Assembly: GCA_036502005.1 (NCBI GenBank)
Contig: DASXZH010000097.1
Location: 93,677 to 157,676, forward strand
Reading direction: 5' to 3'
Source: DASXZH01 sp036502005
GTDB taxonomy: Bacteria; Armatimonadota; Fimbriimonadia; Fimbriimonadales; Fimbriimonadaceae
DNA: 64,000 nucleotides
Below the pieces are notes generated by a model. It was not told the DNA's origin and ran no database searches. It worked only from the letters and a program-made list of their open reading frames with translations. The position numbers and the translations under genes were made by a program. This document shows positions 51,525 through 59,732 of the stretch, piece by piece (position 1 is the stretch's first letter; every line of letters begins with the position of its first letter).

Positions 51525-53102
51525 ATGGATAGTCCGGAAAGCAAACCCGAAGAGAAGAACACGCCGCCAAATGGTGGCAACGGCAATGGCACCAAGCGCA
51601 AGCCATGGCTTATGCCTCTTGGCATCATCGTTTTAATTGTCGCCGTCATCATGGGAGTTCGCTACTACCTGTACGCCAAAGTCCACACCGGAACGGATGA
51701 TGCCTATGTGGCTTCGGATGTGATCCAGATTGCGCCCCAAGTGAGCGGCACCGTCACTCAGGTGTTGGTGAAGGAGAACGAGCACGTTCAGGCGGGCCAA
51801 GTTATTGCCAGAATTGATCCTTCCACCTATCAGCAGGCCGTAGATCAGGCCAAGGCCGCGCTGGATTTAGCTATTTCGCAAGAACAGGGCGCGGAAACGA
51901 CAACAAACTTAACTCGCGCACAAGGCAATGCAGGGATCCAGGCTGCCGAAGGTGTTTTGCTCCAGTCTTCGGCTGGAAAGGGTTCAGCCCAGGCCGACGT
52001 AGCACGAGCAGCGGCTGCCGTTTCTTCCGCCAGGGCCTCCGCCCAGGGCGCCAAATCGGGTATTTCAAACGCTCAGTCAGCAGTTGCTTCTGCAAGGGCA
52101 CAGGTATATAAAAGCCAGGCCGCTGTAGATTCCGCTGCTTCTACGCTACAGCAATCAAAAACCGGAATCGGCACGGCGCAAAGTGCGCTTGCCTCCGCTC
52201 AGGCTAACTACAATAAAGCGCATAACGACTATTTACGAAGCCAAGTTCTGTTCAGTGAAGGCGCGATAGCCGCTTCCCAAAACGATGCTTACCATGCCGC
52301 TTCGGATACAGCGGCCGCCCAGCTATCTTCCGCCCAAAGCGGATTGGCAAGTGCCCACGCGGCTGTGGACACGGCTACCAGCAACCTTGCCGGCGCCCGC
52401 GCAGCCCTTCAGTCTTCAAGAGCGGCGGTGGCGCAGACTCAAGCCCAACTGCAGACCTCGCGGTCCATGTACGCAAGCGCCAACGATCAAGTCAATCAGT
52501 TGATTTCGCAGCAGGTGGAGTCCGTTCAAAACGTTTCAAAAGCTTCCGGTTCGATCAACCAGGCTCAAGGCCAGCTTGAACAAGCCAAAACCGCGCCAAC
52601 ACAGCTTCAGGTGAGCATGAACCAGATTCTGCAAGCGAAGGCCAAAGTGGAGCAGGCAAGGGCAGCTTTGGACCAGGCCCGAATCAACCTTGGGTATTGC
52701 GTGATTAAAGCGCCGGTCACCGGGCAAGTAACTCACAAATCTGTTTTTGAAGGCTCTTTGGTGGCCAACGGCACGCCCCTTATGGCCCTCGTGCCCGATG
52801 AGTTGATGTGGGTTATGGCGAACTTTAAAGAGACCCAACTCGATGGCGTAAAGATTGGCGATAGGGCGGAAGTTGAAGTGGACTCGATCCCCGGATATAC
52901 GTTCACTGGTTCGGTTCAGAGCATTTCGAAAGGGACTGGTTCTACCTTTGCTTTGTTGCCCCCCGACAACGCGACGGGCAACTTCACGAAGGTTGTTCAG
53001 CGGGTGCCGATCAAGATCGTTTTTGATAAGGGGCAGAAGGACCTAGATTTGTTACGGTCGGGGATGTCGGTCACGGCGACGATTGATTTGAAGGGCGACT
53101 AG
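51525..53102 (+). CDS. HlyD/EmrA-type membrane fusion protein
   Basis: 525 residues. One N-terminal transmembrane helix ('PWLMPLGIIVLIVAVIMGVR') after a short cytoplasmic tail. Biotinyl-lipoyl-like half motifs 'SGTVTQVLVKENEHVQAGQV' and 'GYCVIKAPVTGQVTHKSVFE' flank an unusually long Ala/Ser/Gln coiled coil (about 300 residues). A beta-barrel domain closes it ('ELMWVMANFKETQLDGVKIG'). EmrA-like adaptors link an inner-membrane pump to an outer-membrane channel. Neither partner is adjacent: the next gene is hisC on the opposite strand. The upstream TetR is its likely repressor. Confidence 0.9.
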   Translation: MDSPESKPEEKNTPPNGGNGNGTKRKPWLMPLGIIVLIVAVIMGVRYYLYAKVHTGTDDAYVASDVIQIAPQVSGTVTQVLVKENEHVQAGQVIARIDPSTYQQAVDQAKAALDLAISQEQGAETTTNLTRAQGNAGIQAAEGVLLQSSAGKGSAQADVARAAAAVSSARASAQGAKSGISNAQSAVASARAQVYKSQAAVDSAASTLQQSKTGIGTAQSALASAQANYNKAHNDYLRSQVLFSEGAIAASQNDAYHAASDTAAAQLSSAQSGLASAHAAVDTATSNLAGARAALQSSRAAVAQTQAQLQTSRSMYASANDQVNQLISQQVESVQNVSKASGSINQAQGQLEQAKTAPTQLQVSMNQILQAKAKVEQARAALDQARINLGYCVIKAPVTGQVTHKSVFEGSLVANGTPLMALVPDELMWVMANFKETQLDGVKIGDRAEVEVDSIPGYTFTGSVQSISKGTGSTFALLPPDNATGNFTKVVQRVPIKIVFDKGQKDLDLLRSGMSVTATIDLKGD

Positions 53103-53214
53103 GGCCTTAGGTTTTCGGCCTTGGGCCTTAGGGGCGGAATGATAGGCAACTCATTTAATTTTGCGAACCGTTTTAATCCCAGCTTGAATCCTCGCCGAAT
53201 GCCGAATGCCGAAT
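53103..53214. repeat. Heptad-type repeats filling the gap between convergent stop codons
   Basis: GGCCTTAGGTTTTCGGCCTT at 53103 begins directly after the HlyD stop. GCCGAAT x3 (53194-53214) ends at the hisC stop (53217-53219). The two are approximately inverted copies. Confidence 0.75.
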
Positions 53215-53216
53215 GC

Positions 53217-54326
53217 CTAAAACCGTCCCTCGTTTATAACCTCGTCAAAGGCTTGAATGAATCGGTCGATCTCGTCCTCGGTGCCGATCGTGATCCTAAC
53301 GCAGTTCGGCGTCCCAAAGATCTCGCCTGACCTTATAATCACTCCCTTCTTAAGAAGAGCCTGAAAAACGGGCCCTGCAGGCCGGCCGAGGTCGGCAAAG
53401 ACAAAGTTGGCGTAGCTCTCGCAAGCGTGTGCGCCGTGCGCGCGTAGGGCGCGATTGACCCGGCTCATGCCCTTTCGGTTGTTGGCAAGGGTCTCCTGAA
53501 TATGCTCGCGGTCGTCTAGCGCGGCAATGGCCGCGACCTGGGCGAGGCTGTTCACGTTAAAAGGTTCGCGTGCTCGATCTAACCCATCGGCGATGGCTGG
53601 GGTGGTGAACGCATAGCCGATGCGAATGCCGGCCAAGCCGTAAGTCTTACTGAATGTTCGTAACCCGACCACGTTGCGGCCCTCCCGAACGTAATCCAGG
53701 CTGTTTGGAAAATCCGCCAAACCTTCAGCGAACTCAAAATAGGCCTCATCCAACACAACCACCGTGTTCTTGGGCAGATCGGAAAAGAAGTGATCCAACT
53801 CCTTTTTGAGCACCACCGTGCCCGTTGGGTTATTGGGATTGGCGATAAAAACGAGCTTGGTGTTGTCGTTCACGCGCTTTCGCATGGCCACCAAATCGTG
53901 CTTGTAATCGGAATCCAGGGGAACTTTGATGAGCTTGCTAGGGGCAAGTTGGGCAGCCGCATCATAACGCACAAAGGAGGGATCACCGACCACCACTTCG
54001 TCTTGTTCCGAACCTAAAAAGACCAAGCCAAGAAGATGAATAAGCTCATCGCTGCCGTTGCCAAGCACGATCTGTCCCGTCGGAAGTTGAAACCGTTTGG
54101 ACAAAGCCTGCTTAAGCGCGTAGCCGCTGCCATCCGGATAGATATTCATGCTCCAGGCGGCATTTTCTACGGCAGCAATGGCTTTTGGCGAAGGGCCGAG
54201 GGGGTTTTCGTTGCTGGCCAGCTTGATAACGCTATCGATGCCAAGCTCACGCTTGACCTCGTCGATAGGCTTTCCCGGCGAGTAGGGCGTTAGCCCAAGA
54301 ACGTTCGGCCGGATAGGTGCTGCCAT
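53217..54326 (-). CDS. hisC: Histidinol-phosphate aminotransferase
   Basis: 370 residues from ATG 54326. Fold-type I PLP aminotransferase: 'LASNENPLGPSPKAIAAV', 'YPDGSGYALKQAL', 'FIANPNNPTGTVV', 'VVLDEAYFEFAEG', PLP-lysine in 'LRTFSKTYGLAGIRIGYAF', and C-terminal 'NCVRITIGTEDEIDRF'. It converts imidazole-acetol phosphate to histidinol phosphate in histidine synthesis; aromatic amino acids may also be used. The ATG lies one base after the stop of the small gene upstream, so the two are likely co-translated. Confidence 0.93.
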   Translation of the reverse strand: MAAPIRPNVLGLTPYSPGKPIDEVKRELGIDSVIKLASNENPLGPSPKAIAAVENAAWSMNIYPDGSGYALKQALSKRFQLPTGQIVLGNGSDELIHLLGLVFLGSEQDEVVVGDPSFVRYDAAAQLAPSKLIKVPLDSDYKHDLVAMRKRVNDNTKLVFIANPNNPTGTVVLKKELDHFFSDLPKNTVVVLDEAYFEFAEGLADFPNSLDYVREGRNVVGLRTFSKTYGLAGIRIGYAFTTPAIADGLDRAREPFNVNSLAQVAAIAALDDREHIQETLANNRKGMSRVNRALRAHGAHACESYANFVFADLGRPAGPVFQALLKKGVIIRSGEIFGTPNCVRITIGTEDEIDRFIQAFDEVINEGRF

Positions 54327-54327
54327 T

Positions 54328-54663
54328 TCACTTGAGCGGTTCGAGGTCCGCGCTGCGAACAAGCATCACGTAGTTGGCGTTGAAGTTGAGCTCTTCGGGG
54401 GTGAGCGTCTTCTTCTGCTCTTCGCTCACGTTATCGAGGAATTTTTGGCGCATGCGCTCGGTGGAAACGCGGTGGACATCGGTGCTGACATTGCTCATGG
54501 AACTGGCGTCGACCTTGATCGCGATCTCGTCCTCGCCGTAGATGTTCTGGATGGTGCCGGTGAGGTTGGCCATATGGTCGTAATATCGGTTGGACTTGCG
54601 GTCCTCATCGGTCACTGGGCGCTCTTTAACCTTTACGCGCTCACCTTCTTTCCAGTTGGGCAT
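54328..54663 (-). CDS. Small protein upstream of hisC, SH3/KOW-like
   Basis: 111 residues. 'PNWKEGERVKVKERPVTDED' then 'NLTGTIQNIYGEDEIAIKVD' is a small beta-barrel pattern like KOW/SH3-type modules, followed by a helical segment and 'NFNANYVMLVRSADLEPLK'. I find no named family. Its stop and the hisC ATG are separated by one base. Could bind nucleic acid or protein; no evidence for either. Confidence 0.65.
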   Translation of the reverse strand: MPNWKEGERVKVKERPVTDEDRKSNRYYDHMANLTGTIQNIYGEDEIAIKVDASSMSNVSTDVHRVSTERMRQKFLDNVSEEQKKTLTPEELNFNANYVMLVRSADLEPLK

Positions 54664-54831
54664 GAGGGGATTTTACCTTGGCTCCTGGCGGAGCGTGAAA
54701 AGTGATAAGTGAGAGGTGAAAGGGGCAAAACAATTTCGAGTGCGTCGAACTTGTTCGCGCTTTGAATCAGGCGACTTGTCGCCGCTTATTCGCCCTCCAT
54801 GGCGGGACGAATCGACTATCCTAAAAAACCT

Positions 54832-54861
54832 CTTGACGCCAACCGACATTATTGCTATACT
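54832..54861 (+). promoter_or_regulatory. recQ promoter (leaderless arrangement)
   Basis: TTGACG (54832-54837), 18 bases, TATACT (54856-54861), six bases, ATG. The best promoter in the window. The expected transcription start falls on or next to the A of the recQ ATG. Confidence 0.7.
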
Positions 54862-54867
54862 AAACAC

Positions 54868-56799
54868 ATGTCTACTACTGCACCCGCAGCTCTGACAACT
54901 CGCTTCGGATTCGACTCCTTCCGACCGGGCCAAGAAAAGGTGATCGAGACCCTGCTACGTGGCCGCTCCGCTCTTGCCGTATTTCCGACCGGCGGGGGTA
55001 AATCGCTGTGCTATCAGCTTCCAGCGCTGGAGATTGAGGGGCTCACCCTCGTCGTTTCGCCGCTGATCGCCTTAATGAAAGATCAGATTGATTTTCTGAC
55101 CAAACGAGGCATCCCCGCTGCCCGGCTCGATTCAACGATAGGCACTTCGGAATCCATTTCCGTGAATGAGTCAATCCAAAATGGCACGCTTAAGCTGCTT
55201 TATGTAGCGCCTGAGCGCTTCAACAACGAACGCTTTGTTGCCGAAATGAAAAGGGCGAAGATTGGGCTCTTCGCCATCGACGAGGCCCACTGCATTTCCG
55301 AGTGGGGCCACAATTTCCGACCGGATTATCTTAAGCTCGCCGAAACGGCGATAGAGATCGGCGCGGAGCGAGTTCTCGCCCTCACAGCGACGGCTACGCC
55401 GTCGGTCGTGGAGGATATCTGCCGAACCTTCAGCATTAAACCAGAAGACGCAGTGGTCACCGGTTTCTATCGAAAAAACCTTACTCTGTTGACTACGCCG
55501 ACCACTAAAATCGAGCGGGACGGCTTGCTCCTCTCTCGCTTGCGAGAACGCGCACCTGGTCCAACCATCGTTTATGTGACCCTGCAGAAAACGGCCGAGG
55601 CAATCGCGGAAAAGCTCTCTCAGCGGGGCCTCCCGGCCCGCGCCTATCACGCGGGAATGGAGCCGGAACTCCGCACCGAAGTGCAGGATTGGTGGATGGC
55701 GGAGATGGCAGGAATCGTGGTCGCCACCATCGCCTTCGGAATGGGGATCGATAAGGCCAACGTGCGCTACGTTTACCACTACAACCTTCCTAAGAGCCTG
55801 GAAAGCTACTCACAGGAAATTGGCCGCGCGGGGCGAGACGACAATCCTTCTACTGTTGAAATGCTGGCGTGCCCGGACGATCTCCCCGCCCTGGAGAACT
55901 TTGCCTATGGCGACACACCGTCGTCAGATTCGATCCGCTCTCTTGTTTGCCAGGCACTCGCCTGGCCTTCCGAACCACCCACACTGATCTCAAACTATGA
56001 GTTATCGCAACGGCTGGACATGCGCTTGCTCGTGCTTCGGACGGCGCTAACCTACCTGGAGCTTATGGGTCTTATCCGGGCTGGGACGGCCATTTATACC
56101 GGCTATGATCTCAAACCTCTCTCGCCCATCCCCACCATCGCCAGGGCTTTCCCAGGATCCCACGGCGAGTTTGTACGAAATCTTTTCGAAGTAGCGAAAC
56201 GGGGGCGGACTTGGTTCAGCCTGAATCCTGAAGATGCAGCTAAGGCGCTAGGAGTGGATCGGCGGCGGGTGGTTCGCGCCATCGAAGTCATGGAGCAAAA
56301 GGGGTTGGTGGAAGTAAAGGCAGGAGATGTGCGAATCCCTTACCGTTCACTTGCGCCGGAGCAAGATCCGAAACCGATCATCGCCGAACTCTCGCTCAGG
56401 TTTCAGAGGCGAGAACAGCAAGAAATCGAAAGGTTGAAGCGAGTATTAGATCTCGTTCAGTTTGAAGGCTGCCAGGTTAACGATTTGGTCGGCTATTTTG
56501 GCGAGGTCCGCAAGAAGCCTTGCGGGCATTGCAGTTGGTGCCTGGGCAAGGTTGGTCAAACTTTACCGGTGGCACTTATGCCAAGTATCGAAATCAATGA
56601 GGAGGCCGTTAAGGAGTTGGTTGAACGGCTGCCGCTCGAACTTCAGACTCCGCGGAACTTGGCGAAGGTCTTGTGCGGGCTTTCCAGCCCATCGTTCACG
56701 AAGTTGAAGCTGACTCGCGATCCGCTATTCGGTTCTTTGGAGCATCACCAGTTTGCCGATGTGGTCATATGGTGCCAAGGGGTGACGGGTAACGTGTGA
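54868..56799 (+). CDS. recQ: RecQ-family ATP-dependent DNA helicase
   Basis: 643 residues from ATG 54868. Motif 0 and Walker A 'FRPGQEKVIETLLRGRSALA' followed by 'FPTGGGKSLCYQLPAL'; DEAH 'LFAIDEAHCISEWGHNFRPD'; 'LALTATATP'; motif V-VI 'VVATIAFGMGIDKANVRYVY' then 'YSQEIGRAGRD'. A Zn-binding module near the C-terminus keeps 'CQVNDLVGYFGE' and 'CGHCSWCLG' (four Cys). No HRDC domain is obvious; the last ~70 residues are unlike it. RecQ helicases unwind 3'-5' in recombination and fork repair. The ATG was chosen over an earlier in-frame start because of the promoter. Confidence 0.93.
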   Translation: MSTTAPAALTTRFGFDSFRPGQEKVIETLLRGRSALAVFPTGGGKSLCYQLPALEIEGLTLVVSPLIALMKDQIDFLTKRGIPAARLDSTIGTSESISVNESIQNGTLKLLYVAPERFNNERFVAEMKRAKIGLFAIDEAHCISEWGHNFRPDYLKLAETAIEIGAERVLALTATATPSVVEDICRTFSIKPEDAVVTGFYRKNLTLLTTPTTKIERDGLLLSRLRERAPGPTIVYVTLQKTAEAIAEKLSQRGLPARAYHAGMEPELRTEVQDWWMAEMAGIVVATIAFGMGIDKANVRYVYHYNLPKSLESYSQEIGRAGRDDNPSTVEMLACPDDLPALENFAYGDTPSSDSIRSLVCQALAWPSEPPTLISNYELSQRLDMRLLVLRTALTYLELMGLIRAGTAIYTGYDLKPLSPIPTIARAFPGSHGEFVRNLFEVAKRGRTWFSLNPEDAAKALGVDRRRVVRAIEVMEQKGLVEVKAGDVRIPYRSLAPEQDPKPIIAELSLRFQRREQQEIERLKRVLDLVQFEGCQVNDLVGYFGEVRKKPCGHCSWCLGKVGQTLPVALMPSIEINEEAVKELVERLPLELQTPRNLAKVLCGLSSPSFTKLKLTRDPLFGSLEHHQFADVVIWCQGVTGNV

Positions 56800-56802
56800 C
56801 GG

Positions 56803-56994
56803 GTTGCAGTCGAAAGTCGAAGGTCGAAGGTCGAAAGCCGGATCGATCCTCCTTTTCTTTGAGCGATTACCTTTCTGCACAAATTAAGGATAGCGAAATG
56901 CGGGCCGAGTAGACAGCCCCTCCCTTAACCTAGCTGCTTGCGGTCTCTACTTTTTGCGGCTTTCGACTTTCGACCTTCGACTTTCGACTGCAAC
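56803..56994. repeat. Heptad cassette bounded by a 38-bp inverted repeat
   Basis: 56803-56840 (GTTGCA then GTCGAAR x4) and 56957-56994 are reverse complements with one mismatch in 38. The spacer is 116 bases. It begins three bases after the recQ stop and ends 36 bases before coaD, so the whole intergenic gap is this element. Confidence 0.95.
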
Positions 56995-57030
56995 GCGCAA
57001 CCCCTCACCCTAAAAGGTACGATCAAGCCC

Positions 57031-57528
57031 ATGCCTCGTCTCGCCATTTACCCAGGCTCGTTCGACCCCCCAACGTTGGGGCATATCGACGTCATCGAGC
57101 GTGCGGCCCACCTTTTCGATAACATCATCGTGGCAGTCGGCGTGAACAGTTCGAAAAAGCCAATGCTCTCCGATGAGCAGCGGCTGCAGGCCCTCCGCGA
57201 AAGCACAAGCCATCTTAAAAACGTAAAAGTGGACAGCTTTAAGGGCCTTTTAATCGAATTTGTAAGGAGCACGGGAGCCCAATCGATCGTGCGTGGACTT
57301 CGGGCGACAGCAGATTTCGAATATGAGTTCCAAATGGCCCTCGTCAACCGTCGTTTAGACAGCGAAGTTGAAACTGTGTTCTTGATGACCAAGTGGGAAT
57401 ACAGCTACCTCAGCAGTAGTATAGTAAGGGAAGTGGCGACACTGGGTGGAGACTACACGGGATTGGTGCCCGAACCGGTGGCTAATATCATAAAAACTGC
57501 GCTACCCTCGCAAAAAAACGGTGGATAA
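57031..57528 (+). CDS. coaD: Phosphopantetheine adenylyltransferase
   Basis: 165 residues from ATG 57031; upstream frame is repeat DNA. 'AIYPGSFDPPTLGHIDVIER' holds the TxGH nucleotidyltransferase motif. 'GLLIEFVRSTGAQSIVRGLR' and 'EYEFQMALVNRRLDSEVETV' followed by 'YLSSSIVREVATLGG' (ISSS-like) are standard CoaD. It catalyses the fourth step of CoA synthesis: 4'-phosphopantetheine + ATP to dephospho-CoA + PPi. Cytoplasmic hexamer. Length is normal for the family. Confidence 0.95.
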   Translation: MPRLAIYPGSFDPPTLGHIDVIERAAHLFDNIIVAVGVNSSKKPMLSDEQRLQALRESTSHLKNVKVDSFKGLLIEFVRSTGAQSIVRGLRATADFEYEFQMALVNRRLDSEVETVFLMTKWEYSYLSSSIVREVATLGGDYTGLVPEPVANIIKTALPSQKNGG

Positions 57529-57603
57529 ATTCGGAAGAATCCCCCTCAAAATTGGTCAAAATAAAGCCCTATCCGGCAGGAAGCCGGTTGCTCTGGAGGA
57601 TCT

Positions 57604-58155
57604 GTGGACATCCTACGAATGTTAGACAACTTAACGGAACTGATTGAAAAGCCCAAGTCTGTTGGATCAGTCACTTGGGGTTTGAACCGGGACGAGATTG
57701 GCATGCAAATCGCCAAGATTCGCGCCTCGTTGCCAAACGAACTGAAACAGGCCGTTCAAACTGTGCGCGAATCGGAAAGGATTGTAGATTCCGCACGTGA
57801 AGACGCGACGATGACGCTGGAATCCAGCAAAAAGGAATCCGAGCGAATCCTTGCCGAAGCCCGAAAAGAGGCCGAGAAGATTGTGGAGCACGCTCGTGTT
57901 CAGCAAGAGCGAATGATCCACGAAAGCGAGATTTTGAAGCTGGCCAAAGCCCAAAGCGAAGAGATCCGCAACAGCGCCGACCGTGAAGCGGTGCAAATGC
58001 GCCGTGGCGCCGAAACCTACGCTTACGATGTTCTGACCCAGCTCGAGGGCGTTGTCACTAAGGTGATGAACTCAGTCGAGCGAGGCAAGAACGAGATTGA
58101 TCGAAGCGGCGACCACGCGGTTGTTCAGCAGCCTCGTGAACGGGCCCGGGTCTAG
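57604..58155 (+). CDS. Coiled-coil protein, ATP-synthase-b / DivIVA-like
   Basis: 183 residues from GTG with GGAGG upstream. After ~50 residues ('LDNLTELIEKPKSVGSVTWG') comes a long heptad coiled coil ('RILAEARKEAEKIVEHARVQ') like the stalk of F-type ATPase subunit b or DivIVA. No membrane anchor, so not a real subunit b. Position directly after coaD is shared by such coiled-coil proteins in several phyla. Possibly a cell-division or envelope organising factor (inferred). Confidence 0.75.
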   Translation: MDILRMLDNLTELIEKPKSVGSVTWGLNRDEIGMQIAKIRASLPNELKQAVQTVRESERIVDSAREDATMTLESSKKESERILAEARKEAEKIVEHARVQQERMIHESEILKLAKAQSEEIRNSADREAVQMRRGAETYAYDVLTQLEGVVTKVMNSVERGKNEIDRSGDHAVVQQPRERARV

Positions 58156-58340
58156 GGAGCCTAAGACCATTTAGAGTGTTCGAGCTTTAATCAGGCGACT
58201 TGTCGCCGTGCATGCAATACAAATATAGGGGCTAAAGGCAACTTGACTGCCGATAGCCTATCCACGTGCGAACAGGTTCGCGCACTCTAAAATCGGAGGG
58301 ATTGGAGTTTCGGCATCAGTCTGCCCTAACAATTCATGAC

Positions 58341-58369
58341 TTGTAGATTCCCGAGATCTGCATTACACT
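58341..58369 (+). promoter_or_regulatory. Promoter with -10 six bases before a GTG
   Basis: TTGTAG (58341-58346), 17 bases, TACACT (58364-58369), six bases, GTG at 58376. The gap 58156-58375 otherwise holds a TCAGGCGACTTGTCGCCG repeat (58190-58208), also at 54767-54784. Confidence 0.55.
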
Positions 58370-58375
58370 ATAGTT

Positions 58376-58621
58376 GTGACCATTGAGAGAGCCCGTAGAT
58401 TTGCTAGAGCGTACATAGATGAATTCGGCCCGAAGGGCGTTTTCGAGATGTCGATGCCGAGCGAATTGGAGTTAGAAATGGTGGCTGCTGTTCTTGTGAA
58501 AGAACTCGAGTGCGACGTTACATTCACGGAACTTGAACTCACGATAAAAGTGCAAATGCCGTGGTTCAAGTTTGTGGACCCAAGCCTAACCGGCACTCCA
58601 GCGGCAGGATATATTTCCTAA
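58376..58621 (+). CDS. Uncharacterised small protein, tandem paralogue A
   Basis: 81 residues. 'ARRFARAYIDEFGPKGVFEM' followed by 'SMPSELELEMVAAVLVKELE' aligns with the next gene ('AERFASALLQQFARERVFQF', 'ELPEGHNLEYVTKALEKM'), so the two are paralogues from a duplication. Predicted helix-strand-helix-strand; no motif known to me. No Shine-Dalgarno; the promoter places the mRNA start at the GTG. Confidence 0.65.
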   Translation: MTIERARRFARAYIDEFGPKGVFEMSMPSELELEMVAAVLVKELECDVTFTELELTIKVQMPWFKFVDPSLTGTPAAGYIS

Positions 58622-58627
58622 GCTCGT

Positions 58628-58657
58628 TTGCACAACGTGGCTGATCTGGTCCATACT
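58628..58657 (+). promoter_or_regulatory. Promoter with -10 eight bases before an ATG
   Basis: TTGCAC (58628-58633), 18 bases, CATACT (58652-58657), eight bases, ATG at 58666. Confidence 0.45.
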
Positions 58658-58665
58658 AAGTCGGG

Positions 58666-58863
58666 ATGACGGAACAAGCAGCAGAACGGTTTGCCAGCGC
58701 GCTACTTCAGCAATTTGCTCGTGAGCGCGTTTTTCAGTTTGAGTTACCCGAAGGCCATAACTTAGAATATGTGACCAAGGCGCTGGAGAAAATGGGGTGC
58801 GAGGTTGTGCATACCGCGGGAACGAACACCGTAAGCGTAAAAGCCCCGGCTCCTACTGCTTAA
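58666..58863 (+). CDS. Uncharacterised small protein, tandem paralogue B
   Basis: 65 residues, paralogue of the preceding gene (shared 'RFA..L/Y..F....VF.' then a P-E and an E-leading helix, then C-x-V). It lacks the last ~16 residues of paralogue A. Seven bases before queF, so it may be on the queF mRNA. Function unknown. Confidence 0.65.
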   Translation: MTEQAAERFASALLQQFARERVFQFELPEGHNLEYVTKALEKMGCEVVHTAGTNTVSVKAPAPTA

Positions 58864-58870
58864 GCCGCCT

Positions 58871-59200
58871 ATGATCGAAACTTTTCCGAATCCCGCCCCT
58901 GCGCGCGACTATACAATTCTGCACGTTTGCCCCGAGTTCACCAGCGTCTGCCCAAAAACCGGCCAGCCCGATTTCGCGACGATTGAACTCGAATATATTC
59001 CCGACCAGCTTTGCATCGAGCTTAAGTCTTTAAAGCTTTACTATTACAGCTTTCGAAACGAAGGGATTTATTACGAGGCAGTGACGAACCGCCTTCTGGA
59101 TGAGCTTGCTGCTGCTTGCAATCCGCGCTGGATGCGCGTCACCGGCAAGTTCGCAATTCGTGGCGGAATCAGCTCAGTGATTGTTGCGGAAAAGAAATAG
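58871..59200 (+). CDS. queF: NADPH-dependent 7-cyano-7-deazaguanine reductase
   Basis: 109 residues, the short single-domain (YkvM-type) QueF. 'PEFTSVCPKTGQPDFATIEL' gives the catalytic Cys27 and Asp34; 'CIELKSLKLYYYSFRNEGIY' is the QueF E-x-K-S/A-x-K signature that binds NADPH. It reduces preQ0 to preQ1, a late step in queuosine synthesis. No other queuosine gene is in the window. The ATG is seven bases after paralogue B. Confidence 0.95.
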   Translation: MIETFPNPAPARDYTILHVCPEFTSVCPKTGQPDFATIELEYIPDQLCIELKSLKLYYYSFRNEGIYYEAVTNRLLDELAAACNPRWMRVTGKFAIRGGISSVIVAEKK

Positions 59201-59372
59201 ACCGATTTGGGCGATATGTTTTTGCGCGCAGAGAGAATGAGATTTATTTATTCCTGCGATATGACATAGACTACATTGATCGTTGGTCACAGGTCATGAG
59301 GCTAGCAACACCCCTTCCCCGATCCCAGTCCCATCGCTATCAACTTAAGGATTTCTCTGCATGCCTAAACCC

Positions 59373-59501
59373 CAAATCTCTCCCGGATGGAGAGGTGGTG
59401 TCGAATCCATTCGGAGGGGGTTTAGGGGGAAACCTGACCGATGGAGTGTGCGGTCTGGTGCCCCTTTACGTGAGGTGAGTCCGCGAACCGGGAGAGGCGC
59501 G
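59373..59501. repeat. 129-bp dispersed structured repeat, copy 2
   Basis: Differs from 12695-12823 at four positions. Terminal CTCTCCCGG/CCGGGAGAG are intact in both copies. Confidence 0.9.
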
Positions 59502-59612
59502 AGCCTACCGCTCGGAAAAAAACCTTAAATTGATGGCTATGGATCCCAATCCTCAGTGCCCCTCTGCGTCTCTGTGTGAAAGAAAAAGGCATCACCCTTT
59601 CTCCGATCCACC

Positions 59613-59675
59613 ATCGACTATGGACTATCGATTATCGACTATTGGACTATCGACTATCGACTATCGACCTTCGTC
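59613..59675. repeat. Heptad-type array (ATCGACT)
   Basis: ATCGACT, ATGGACT, ATCGATT, ATCGACT, ATTGGACT, then ATCGACT x2, ATCGACC, TTCG. One unit is eight bases, so the array is imperfect. Confidence 0.85.
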
Positions 59676-59732
59676 TTATCCATAACCCATTCCGTTTACC
59701 CGCTTTTGGCCCAATTCTTGCCCCCGTGAACT

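Larger units (their letters stand above)
59201..59732. other. Non-coding gap with two repeat families
   Basis: Holds the 129-bp repeat copy 2 (59373-59501), text like CTCTGCGTCTCTGTGTGAAAG (59560-59582), and an ACTATCG-type heptad run (59613-59675). No gene seen. Confidence 0.75.
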
